From Chara braunii (Eukaryota > Streptophyta > Charophyceae > Charales > Characeae): a stretch of DNA of 62,280 bases. Below are positions 10,190 to 18,540 of this stretch, piece by piece. Below the pieces are notes generated by a model. The model was not told the DNA's origin, searched no databases, and worked only from the letters and a program-made list of their open reading frames with translations. A program made the position numbers and the translations under genes. The number at the start of each line of letters is the position of its first letter. Within the stretch, counting starts at the first letter, position 1. The stretch is taken from assembly GCA_003427395.1 (NCBI GenBank), contig BFEA01000265.1:1913937-1976216 (forward strand). The letters run 5' to 3'.

Positions 10190-10890
10190 ATGCCGCGCCT
10201 GAGAAGGAGACAGCGAGAAGAGCTCGCTGTCGCAGTGATGGCCGAGGATGCATTTCAAAGCTTGGAGGTGCTGCTGGGTTCCCAGACAACGAGACCGCTG
10301 CTGTTGGGGCCTGAGTCTGATCACACCCTGTTCGGTGGAGGCGAAGATGATGGCGAGCACCGGTGGGGAGGGCGTAGTCTACTTTGGCTGTGGCCAACTA
10401 TTGTTCAAATCTGCAATCTTTTACCAAGGCGTTCGCCTAGGTGGTGGGTCATGCGGCGTACAGCTGGATTATGGAACGATCTTCAGATCGCCGATGACGC
10501 TGAGAACGATCATTACATAGGGCTGCTGCGCATGCATCGCTCAACATTCAATAAACTGCTGCGAAAGGTCGGTCCAATTCTCGAGAAGGAGGTGACAAGA
10601 TTCAGGTTGTTGTTGCCTCCAGCAAAGAAATTGGCGTACGCTCTCCATAGATCGGCTCATGGTGACTCTCACTGGCACAGTTGCTTGGGTTATGAGATGG
10701 GCAAAACAAGCGGTTGCGAGCCATCAGAGAAGTGGTGGAGGCCATTCATGCATCGTATCCAAATGTTGTTGGCTTTGGGAGGTTGGAAGAGCGTCATCGT
10801 CGAATGCGGCAGTTTGAGGCGTTGGGTTTTCCAAATTGCTGGGGTGTTTTGACTGCACCCATGTGTACGTGGGAACGCGGTGCTAAGGTC
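10190..10890 (+). pseudogene. PIF/Harbinger-type transposase, N-terminal half
   Basis: Residues RSPRWWVMRRTAGLWNDLQ are followed by YIGLLRMHRSTFNKLLRKVG, the LPPAKKLAYALHRSAHGDSH block, and (in the overlapping frame 10714-10914) SYPNVVGF ... FEALGFPNCWG. This is the Harbinger transposase order. The first catalytic Asp lies in the next frame as DCTHVYV, right after GFPNCWGV, so a 1-nt shift sits at about 10850. A second shift sits near 10700. The DDE C-terminal half is absent and no terminal inverted repeats were found. It is a dead, truncated transposase. Confidence 0.7.
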
Positions 10891-11153
10891 ACACACTCTG
10901 TGACCTTTGAATAATCCACGGCACGGACGGGCTCCCCACTCCTTGCTGGTCCGGTACCTGCAGCAGACGGGGCGTCATTCTGGGATTCGGACGACCCCCA
11001 GTTGTAGATATAAGACAGGCCTGGGTGCTGGGTGTACTGGGCCATGGAGAAGCGACGTGTCGTCTTCCCTGTTCAGTAAGTTAACGGTGCACAGTGACGA
11101 ACTGCAGAGGCGGTAGACGGAGAGAAACGGAGAGGAGGCGACAACCATATCCC
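10891..11153. other. Unassigned sequence
   Basis: No recognised gene. A short palindrome (ggtcacacactctgtgacc, 10888-10906) follows the transposase fragment. Confidence 0.35.
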
Positions 11154-11228
11154 TTTTTTTTTTTTTTAATAAAATGCTCCATCTATTGGTGGGGAGCTTC
11201 ACCTACTGGAAACCGGGTCCAGCGTCCC
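11154..11228 (-). repeat. LINE 3' tail (copy on minus strand)
   Basis: The minus strand reads GGGACGCTGGACCCGG, TTTCCAG, then GCTCCCCACCAATAGATGGA, GC, a short ATTTTATT and a poly(A) of about 14. Both conserved hairpins are present and the third is not. It marks a third LINE 3' end. Its 5' extent is not determinable here. Confidence 0.8.
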
Positions 11229-11779
11229 ATTGATTGTACAAGTGAGTACTATGAATACAAAGAATACAATGAATACAATGAGCTAGTCGATACTCAGCAT
11301 CCTGAGCTTGGGAAGACTGGCCATTTGGTTATCTCCATTGGGATCACTCTCTTCCTCTCTTCTGAAACTAGGAAAAAGCACTACCTCTTCATCCTTTTCA
11401 CAGGACGCCATGTATAACATTAGAAGCTAGCTTTGCTTTACCTGACAACAAAAACCAACGTACGGAACACAGCAGTTTCGCAGCCCACTGTCTTTGCGTT
11501 GCGTGGAGGGCGGTACATCTGAATCCGTGTTGGCGGTACCTCATATCCCGACGTACAGAGGACAGCATGTATTTGGCGTGCACCCATGGCCGTATTCGTG
11601 GGGCGCACGGAAGTTCCTTCCTCTGCGAAACCGACTCTACTCCTCTAGCGTCAGGATCTCCCACGCGTTTGCCTGATTTGGAAAGTGCCACAAGTACTGT
11701 GTACTTGGGCCTGCACGAATTGGGGTGCATGTGTCCCGTAAAGGAGACTAAGGCCGGACAGCACCTACGTAAAGGAAAG
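11229..11779. other. Sequence between LINE tail and PLE-2 left pLTR
   Basis: Contains a short GAATACAA-type repeat (11250-11280) and a GGAAA run near 11775. No gene recognised. The 5' end of the LINE insertion lies somewhere in here. Confidence 0.35.
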
Positions 11780-11935
11780 GAAAGGAAAGGACTGCCCGGC
11801 AAGACAGTACAAGCATGAGAGCAGACAAAAAGTGTACACCCATGAAAACAGTCTGCTACGCACACATTAAATAGAAAGTCGAAATGACTGGAACTCTTGT
11901 TCAAAAATCAATCACAGCAAACAACGCGGTCACTT

Positions 11936-11980
11936 CCTCGACGCGTTTCGTCTACCACCGCAAGTAGACTCATCAGGAGG
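11936..11980 (-). ncRNA. Type I hammerhead ribozyme in PLE-2 left pLTR
   Basis: On the minus strand: CCTC (stem I), CTGATGA, G, stem II TCTAC...GTAGA with loop, CGAAAC, GC, cleavage triplet GTC, then GAGG closing stem I. The core is fully conserved. Compared with the right-pLTR copy, stem II differs by a wobble versus Watson-Crick pair (T·G versus C-G), which keeps the stem. Confidence 0.88.
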
Positions 11981-12088
11981 CATAGAGCTGCGAAGTAGAA
12001 CAACCATCAGTAGGGGCCATACCAATGCCTTCTATGTTACCAATGAACGCGCGTTTTGCATTCAAGTTTTGAACGCGGTGAACGCGTT

Positions 12089-12126
12089 CTGTCTCTTATA
12101 CACATCTAGATGTGTATAAGAGACAG
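12089..12126. other. Nextera junction adapter contamination
   Basis: The stretch is CTGTCTCTTATACACATCT immediately followed by its reverse complement. This is the 38-bp Tn5 mosaic-end junction used in mate-pair libraries. It is synthetic sequence left in the assembly. Any open frame across it (starting MCIRDR or MYKRQ) is an artefact. Confidence 0.98.
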
Positions 12127-12243
12127 GCTCAACACCCCCCCGGTAGGCAGTGCCAAAAATGTTCCCCGACCGTCAAGTCCCCCATACGCGTTTTGGAGGG
12201 AAGTTTCTCCACGACGGTCCCTCTCCCCCCACGCAAGTCTTGC

Positions 12244-12354
12244 NNNNNNNNNNNNNNNNNNNNNNNNNNNNNNNNNNNNNNNNNNNNNNNNNNNNNNNNN
12301 NNNNNNNNNNNNNNNNNNNNNNNNNNNNNNNNNNNNNNNNNNNNNNNNNNNNNN
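12244..12354. other. Assembly gap (111 N)
   Basis: A run of undetermined bases beginning 117 bp after the adapter. The 12127-12243 sequence between them may be misplaced. Confidence 0.99.
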
Positions 12355-12399
12355 CTTTTTTTTTTTTTTTTCGAGGCGGTGGGGAGATCTCCCTATCAC

Positions 12400-13122
12400 C
12401 GCTCAGACGGCCCATGCAGACTATCTGCAGGGTCGTCTCAGAAACGCCCCCACCAAAATGAAAGCAGGTCGTGAATATGAAGAATTGCACGAGCTGGCCG
12501 AATATATACTCAATTTTCGAATTCAGGTCTGTGTTTCAGCAGTTATGGGTTGCACACGTAGCGGGGCCTTGGTCTCCGCACGTGATTCTCAGGGCTTGGT
12601 TGCACTACTCACCAAATGTGCAAAACTAGAATGAATCTTGTGCAGAACATGGAATAATACGCCGCCATATGTTTTGTCTTTTGTGCCTGTGGTGAGTACA
12701 GACCCTTAGGGCCACTGCACGTATTCCTAAGAAAAGAAAAACGAGAATAAAGAAAAAAGGGAAAAAAAAATTCTCGTTTTTCTTTTCTTAGGAATACGTG
12801 CAGTGGCCCTAAGGGCCTGTACACACCACAGGCACAAAAGACAAAACATATGGCGGCGTATTATTCCATGTTCTGCACAAGATTCATTCTAGTTTTGCAC
12901 ATTTGGTGAGTAGTGCAGCCAAGCCCTGAGAATCACGTGTAGAGATCAAGGCCCAGCTACGTGTGGAACCCATAACTGCTGAAACACAGACCTGAATTCG
13001 AAAATTGAGTATTCGGCCAGCTCGTGCTTCACTCCATATTCACTGCCTGCCTTCATATCGGTGGGGGGGTCCACGCCACATGGCTGTGAGGACCCTTCAG
13101 ATAGGCCGCATGGGCCGTGAGA
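12400..13122. repeat. Foldback: ~350-bp inverted repeat
   Basis: The left arm (12400-12748) and right arm (12770-13122) are reverse complements with scattered mismatches, separated by about 20 A/G-rich bases. Near-perfect blocks include the acgtattcctaagaaaag region and catatgttttgtctttt. A transcript would form a long hairpin. No open frame of interest. Confidence 0.85.
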
Positions 13123-14318
13123 AAAAAAAAGGAATGCAGATATCTGCGTGTGTAAACATCTGTGTGTGTTGTTGGGCGTGTGTATATGTTTGGAAGGGGT
13201 ATTTCGTGTTTTTTTTCTTTACTTCATTTTTTGCATGCCCGTAGTCCTCGGCACGTGCGCCCACCCCCTGGGGTCGCGTTCATTTTTTTTGCTTTCCTTT
13301 GCGCGCAGCGCGTTTGAACGCGATTGAACGCGGCCCCGGGGGGTATGAACGCGCGCGTTTGAACGTGAACGCACGTTCGGCGCGTTCAACCGGTTACATA
13401 AAATGCCTTGCCCCTAATTCACCTATCAACCGATACCAATCCTATCCCTAATCCTAGCAAAAAGATAACCTGATCTGAAAGCCATATTGATGGTCCGAGA
13501 GCAGAGAACGTGCGATATCCTGCCGAAAGAAGGCTTAGAAGTCACCCAAACCGTCGGGAAGAGATACGAAATCAAGCCACCTGTCATATCCGCGTCTGGC
13601 AGAATACCTGCACAATGCAACAAAACACAGACACTCAAGCAGATCACAAGTAAACAAACAGACAGAGGCTCCTTTCAGGAGTACTTGCAGACGAGCCACG
13701 ATCGCGTGGGTAATCAGCAACGTCTTCCTTGGTCGAAACCCACTCCTACGCCGGTGCCAGCGGAACACCTGTAGATGTGCTGGCATGAAGGAGACAGATG
13801 GCTCAGGCTGTACGAGCATAACATCACTTATGATCAGCAAACGACGGAGCAACAGAGCCCCGAAGCAGCACAACGTCAAAGGAAGATGTCTGCGAAGTGG
13901 TGGTATATAACCGATCGTACAAGCACCTAGCAGGGTAGATGTCCCGTCAACCGTCTCAGTTCTGAAAAGCAAACTCGACAGAACTGGTCACTCACAGAAC
14001 CGAAAGGACCAGCTGGAAAAGGTTCCAAGCATAAAACCGAGAAAGATACATTGTGCAGCCTGCAGGCACTCCCCCGAGTCTGTCCCGTAGGCATTCCCCG
14101 GGCCCATAAGGACGGCCTCTGGCAATCGTAAGTAGCACCGCCACGAAAGAGTCATGGAGCGTTACAAATATTCAAGAGGACGTACCTGCCCCGGAATCAT
14201 TTATAATTCAGAAATGGAAAGTCTCCTGTTACCGCAAAAGAACTGACCCTCGGCGAAAAAGTATAGTAACCGTCTATCGAAGGGTCCAAACCGATACTCG
14301 ATATTTTAACCATGCCTA

Positions 14319-15638
14319 TTATAAAAGTACCTCGGAAAAAAACCAAAACAAATTAACAGGCCCTAAGGGCCTACTTGGCAAGGATGCCAAGCCCCGAAAC
14401 CACACGCAAGCAGCTATCACTTCGGCAATCGACGGGCCGCACTTAGAACCAAATCGCTGAAAGACCGTCGCAACAAACCGTCTCGGGTATCCTCGCATTA
14501 ATAGCTCTCGTCTAACGACAAGGAGAGCCTCATGCTGCCCCCAAGCATTACTGCAAAGGCGAAAAATCCTATGCAAGGTACTAAGAATTGCCCCAACCTT
14601 AGCTTTCTTGCTAGAATAGGAGGCAAAATCCTTGAAGCAGCCAAAAGCGAGGCCCGCAGCGCCCCAGATTGAATCCGCATTCTTAAGAATAATCGTAGTG
14701 CGTAATGAGACCCCCTGTTTGAAGATAGTGACCCCAGCAAACGTCCATGCGGACTCGGACTCATCAGTGCGAATCAACCTAAGAGCGGAACCATAACACT
14801 TGGAAAAACTAGCAACAATATCGAAGGACCGCCGAAAACCAACATGTGATCTAACAACCACAAAAATAGTCACATCGTCTAGTACCCTAAAACCGTCCAC
14901 CAAAACCTGATCTTGTCCCAATGAAGAAAGGAAACGCCATTCCGCAAAAGCACAAAGGATGCAAGCCAACGGGCAACTGGAGGATTTGCCCATCGACACT
15001 CCCACAATTTGTCGAAGGAGGACTCCCGCGGAGTAAAAGAAAGTGAAACGCAAATCAAAGGCAACCATCGCCCGTACTGTAGCGAACGAGACAAACCAGC
15101 ATTCCACTCGTTTCCTCCCGAAGGAAAGGGAAGCCAACTTACCTCTTTTAGACACATTGACCCCATCGAATCCCTTCTAGCGAAAGGTAGATAGGAGCCA
15201 ATCAACAGCCTGCAGAAGTTCAGCATGCGGGAGAGACACGAACATATCTTTGACGTCGAAAGAACCCAAAAGCAAATCGCAGTAATCAGGGAAACCAGGA
15301 AACCGACGCTCCATTCTTTCCAATCCTGGGATCAAGTTCATCACCGCACGGATGTTGAAGTTGGAATGCGTGGGCAGAGAAAACAACAGACAGTTCAAAG
15401 CTCGAGAAACCCGTGAACTAGCCAAGCGGGCTGGATCAGAACATGTGGGCGAAATCGGACGCCATCGAAATAAATCTTTGTGTTTGGGCAACACGTAAGC
15501 ATCCCCAAAATGCCCATCAACATCCAACGTACCAAGACAATCCAACTGCGCAGCTTCAAACTCAGACCGCATGGTCGCCATTACCGCTGTTACTTCAGTT
15601 TGCTCAGACATAAAAGACAAATTCCAGTTGAACATCAT
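14319..15638 (-). pseudogene. PLE-2 reverse transcriptase
   Basis: 15638-15177 holds the entry block (GDAYVLPKHKDLFRWRPISP, RALNCLLFSLPTHSNFNIR) and the first catalytic motif FDVKDMFVSLPHAELLQAV. The next frame, 15155-14319, holds IVGVSMGKSSSCPLACILC, then LDDVTIFVVV (catalytic DD) and the thumb region FASYSSKKAKVGAILSTLHR. The break between the two is a single frameshift/stop near 15165-15177. The palm aligns with PLE-1 over its full length. The C-terminus (RPLGPVNLFWFF) falls inside the pLTR. Confidence 0.82.
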
Positions 15639-15981
15639 CCGGAGGTAGAGATTGTAAATGAGAGGGGCAAACGACTAACGTATCAGTAGTGTTCCGATCC
15701 AAGGGTACATAAATAAAATTCTTAAGTCTGAGATAGCCCCTCAAGGCACTAACATCATCATACACAGCCCCATCACCCGGATTATCCCAGCAATCCAATA
15801 AATCACGACGAGTAAGGACACACGAGGAGCGCAAATAACTGCAGATGGAGACCAACTGACTACCTAGCTCCAATACCCCGTCCTTTGGTCGAATTTGTGG
15901 AATATTTTTCGAGTTGCGGAGAAGTGAAGGAATACCTGGAATATCCCCGATCCGAGTCATGACATTTATGCCTGATCGCTT
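15604..15981 (-). pseudogene. PLE-2 segment between GIY-YIG and RT
   Basis: Reads NSKNIPQIRPKD, then RRDLLDC..NPGDGAVYDDV, LKNFIYVPLDRNTTDTLVVC. The corresponding PLE-1 blocks are NSRNIVGPCLVQQ and HNPGDTLVCCPA. It is separated from the GIY-YIG ORF by a TGA/TAG region at 15960-15982, and from RT by a frame change at about 15610-15638. Conservation with PLE-1 shows it is real coding sequence. The function (RT N-terminal extension) is inferred. Confidence 0.7.
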
Positions 15982-17211
15982 CTACGTGGGTTCAAAAGCA
16001 CAGCAACATACAACATCCACCCCATTCCTAGCAGCCCGATGGAATAACCAAAGGAATCCAGACACCGGAGTGTTCTTTCTCCAAACAAATCTAACCTTCC
16101 TAGCAACCAATCCGTGGATCGCCTTAGGAAGCATGGAAAACTCCAGAATCCTAAGTACCAAAGCATGAACTCGAGAAGAACTAAGAAGATGGTCAAAAGG
16201 CATACGAACCAGAACCCGGCGCCGCACATCAATACCAACCCGATTCCTAATAGATCGCGCCAGAACTCCACGGAGCGTAGTACGAGTCTGTTTACCCGAA
16301 AAAGCGCGAACAACTCGAAACCATCTGGCCAAAGTGACAATTGATTTGAATTTCAACAAGCGGCGTGTCCATGGCTTACACAAAAGGAGGACCAACTGGT
16401 TCTTACACAGAGTTTGACTATTAGGTGTGAACACTAAAGAAGAAACAGTCCAAATCCCACCGGATTGGAGCTCACATTTAAGATCCTTAAGAAAACAAGT
16501 AGAACCACATAATTCTACCAAAGTAAGACCAAAACACCTACGGATCACCGACCACGAATCCGCCCAAATGTTCCCTGTCGAAATTTCTATCGTCAACTCC
16601 CGAAGGTTATCAATCAATGCTTTACGCAGGATCCTAAGAAGGCTATCAGTCCATTCACCCCCTACTGTCTGAAACTTAAGAATGCCATAAACCGATTCGG
16701 TCGGTAACTTCCCCCTCCTTCTAATTCTACCTGATCGTCTCGATTTCTTCCTCGCAGAAATCCTTCGTCTATAGTTAAGGGCATGGGAAAAATTCTTTAT
16801 AAGGGCTTTCTCCGCTGTATCAACCGAGGAAATTCCATTAACAAGAGGTAAGGTGATATAGTTCCAAACCCCGATGATACGAAGCCACTTATAAAGCTTA
16901 GGCGAAGTGCCCAAGCCCTGAAACCTCACAGTTCGGACATGCTCGGCCCAACGAGTGAAAATCCCACGAATTGGGCAACCAATATACTGGGCTTTGCACC
17001 AAGGAGAGGTAAGCAGGTAGACTACCGGACCAGAATTCCAAACATCCCAATCGACAGTAAGCAGGAGAGATCGAAATTTCTCAACCCAAAGGAACTCACC
17101 TAAAAGAGTCAGTGCCTTAAAACAAAGTGTGACACAAGTATCCCACAATAAACGTAAACGAGGTGAGTACCCAAAATCCCAAGCAGCCTTCCTACGGTTC
17201 ATGCATTCCAA
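15982..17211 (-). CDS. PLE-2 GIY-YIG endonuclease ORF (409 codons)
   Basis: The longest intact PLE frame. The nuclease domain starts about residue 60: GPVVYLLTSPW (GIY), AQYIGCPIRGIFTRWAEHVR (YIG, conserved Arg and His), KLYKWLRIIGVWNYITLPLV, then EKALIKNFSHALN (Glu and terminal Asn). A basic tail (RRRISARKKSRRSGRIRRRG) follows, then a ~230-residue linker ending at a CCC cluster near the stop. In PLEs this nuclease cuts target DNA to prime reverse transcription. Lying before the RT marks the permuted Naiad/Chlamys layout. The true start may be upstream, since the frame is entered from the SAP-like ORF with only 40 bp between. Confidence 0.82.
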   Translation of the reverse strand: MECMNRRKAAWDFGYSPRLRLLWDTCVTLCFKALTLLGEFLWVEKFRSLLLTVDWDVWNSGPVVYLLTSPWCKAQYIGCPIRGIFTRWAEHVRTVRFQGLGTSPKLYKWLRIIGVWNYITLPLVNGISSVDTAEKALIKNFSHALNYRRRISARKKSRRSGRIRRRGKLPTESVYGILKFQTVGGEWTDSLLRILRKALIDNLRELTIEISTGNIWADSWSVIRRCFGLTLVELCGSTCFLKDLKCELQSGGIWTVSSLVFTPNSQTLCKNQLVLLLCKPWTRRLLKFKSIVTLARWFRVVRAFSGKQTRTTLRGVLARSIRNRVGIDVRRRVLVRMPFDHLLSSSRVHALVLRILEFSMLPKAIHGLVARKVRFVWRKNTPVSGFLWLFHRAARNGVDVVCCCAFEPT

Positions 17212-17250
17212 AAGGTTAGACCAGAGCCAGAAACGAGTCCTACGGAAAAG

Positions 17251-17721
17251 TCACCTCAAAGGTGTTTCTTCCTCATCCGGACCAGAGGAGGGAGGAGAAA
17301 CCGATGGGGAAGGAGTGAAAACAAAACCCTCATATGCTAATTTAGCACGAGCTTCAACAATGCATTCGATAGTAGGAGCCTTCGTTGTGTAAGTGACGCG
17401 TTCCTGTGTACAAATCGCCTTGAGTTGGTTCTTGGTCTTTGGAGTCAAGAGCCGCCTCTGAGCTAGTATATCAGCAAGGAAGCCATCGGGACCGCTACCA
17501 GCGGCGATCTTCGTTCTCCCTTTGAGCTCCCCCTTGCGAGATGATTCCCCCCATGGCACGTCTTCATCAACCAAACCTAGAAAGTTGAAGTCTGGCTGTC
17601 GGAATGAACGTCTCGTCGGAGTAGAACAAGAACCCTTCCCTTTGCGTTTCCTCTCCCGAAGCTCATACAACTTAGCTATCTCATCTTCGATTTCTTCAAT
17701 CCCTTTGTCAGCAAAATCCAT
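17251..17721 (-). CDS. PLE-2 ORF with SAP-like motif
   Basis: 156 codons from an ATG at 17721. The N-terminus is an acidic/charged helix (IEEIEDEIAKLYELRERKRK). A basic, low-complexity middle follows, then LTPKTKNQLKAICTQERVTY with TT, and IVEARAKLAYEGF. This last block matches PLE-1 (KKEAITKICEEEGVPYTT, ARADKAIAED). Two short helices with this spacing resemble SAP DNA-binding folds. It ends about 40 bp before the GIY-YIG ORF in the same strand. It could once have been fused to either neighbour. The family assignment is tentative. Confidence 0.6.
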   Translation of the reverse strand: MDFADKGIEEIEDEIAKLYELRERKRKGKGSCSTPTRRSFRQPDFNFLGLVDEDVPWGESSRKGELKGRTKIAAGSGPDGFLADILAQRRLLTPKTKNQLKAICTQERVTYTTKAPTIECIVEARAKLAYEGFVFTPSPSVSPPSSGPDEEETPLR

Positions 17722-17811
17722 AGGATCCTTCTCCCTTGGTAACGGACGGGGGGTGCGATCGATGTGGCAGCGAGATTCCTCACGTCTCGCCTCATCCTTC
17801 GCCGCTAGATA

Positions 17812-18123
17812 CTACCGTTCGATCATGGACATTACCCTTGCCTCTAAAGCCTCCGAATTCCTCTCGATTTCTTGTCTAATCATCTCATCAAACCTTCTTT
17901 TCTCCTCCACCTCTCGCCTTCGTGCATGCTCCTCCTTCTTTTCTGCAATCAACTGTCGAAGAAATTCTTTCTCCTCCGTATCATCCGGTTGGCGTCTAGG
18001 TGTCCAAAACCGAGATGCAAACGGCGTTGAGGAACCACTAGGAGGGTTGCCACGAGCAGAAGGGCATTCCCTGGCGAAATGCCCTTCTCCTCCACAAGTG
18101 AAGCACTTATGGTTGGAAGCCAT
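17812..18123 (-). CDS. PLE-2 ORF1: zinc knuckle plus coiled coil
   Basis: It starts MASNHKCFTCGGEGHFAREC, a perfect CX2CX4HX4C zinc knuckle at residues 7-20, the nucleic-acid-binding motif of many retroelement Gag-like proteins. Residues 45-103 form a charged coiled coil (EEKEFLRQLIAEKKEEHARR...). The stop is at 17812. The same two-part design, with the knuckle just after the ATG, is found in PLE-4 at 20598-21126. It is the first ORF after the pLTR in both elements. Confidence 0.78.
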   Translation of the reverse strand: MASNHKCFTCGGEGHFARECPSARGNPPSGSSTPFASRFWTPRRQPDDTEEKEFLRQLIAEKKEEHARRREVEEKRRFDEMIRQEIERNSEALEARVMSMIER

Positions 18124-18540
18124 GGCGGAAATCGAGGGCGAACGTAAAAAGCGAGGATTCGTAATGTCTACGAGAGACCAGGTAATCTAAGCAAAGAAAG
18201 AAAATAAAATCTGAAAATCATCGAAGGCAGGAAATGTGGGGATCGATCGCTATTACGACTGATCGTCAAATCGCAATATATAGAAAGAACTTCATAGCTA
18301 ATCCTGACGAACCACGATTCTAAACCTATCAGTTACGTCATCATAAAAACCCAAAGCCTAATCAACAAATCGCTGTCACTAAGGAGAAACGCACAATGTA
18401 GCAGCACCCTCTCCATGGCAAAAACACAAAGGCGAGAAGACGCGAAGAAGCGAAGAAACACGTGAAGAAACAATCACAAATGTCGAAGGCGTGGCCACCT
18501 ACCCAATGTGTAACCTCACTGGTGGTTGTCACGTATATCC
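18124..18540 (-). other. PLE-2 5' untranslated leader
   Basis: 417 bp between the right pLTR and ORF1. No other feature seen. Confidence 0.5.

Larger units (their letters stand above)
12032..13401. mobile_element. Non-autonomous DNA transposon with 8-bp TSD (hAT-like)
   Basis: It is flanked by the duplicated target AATGCCTT (12024-12031 and 13402-13409). The unoccupied site with one copy is in the right pLTR at 18781-18788. The ends are CTATGTTACC and GGTTACATAA, imperfect inverted repeats (8 of 10). GAACGCG motifs cluster in both subterminal regions (12047-12088 and 13300-13391). Eight-bp TSDs with subterminal repeats suggest hAT, but no transposase is present, so the superfamily is inferred. 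Internally it has a large foldback, an N gap and an adapter artefact. Confidence 0.8.
11780..14389 (-). repeat. PLE-2 left (3') pseudo-LTR, interrupted
   Basis: Homologous to 18541-19774 with few differences once the insertion at 12032-13401 is removed. It contains hammerhead 1 and ends over the last codons of the RT. Confidence 0.88.

Noticed and set aside
11537-11548. catatccc as a TSD partner for the LINE tail at 11154
   Set aside because: Eight bases with no clear 5' LINE boundary; could be chance.
12110-12634. Several 100-174-codon open frames over the N gap
   Set aside because: They are created by adapter sequence and Ns (MCIRDR/MYKRQ artefacts).
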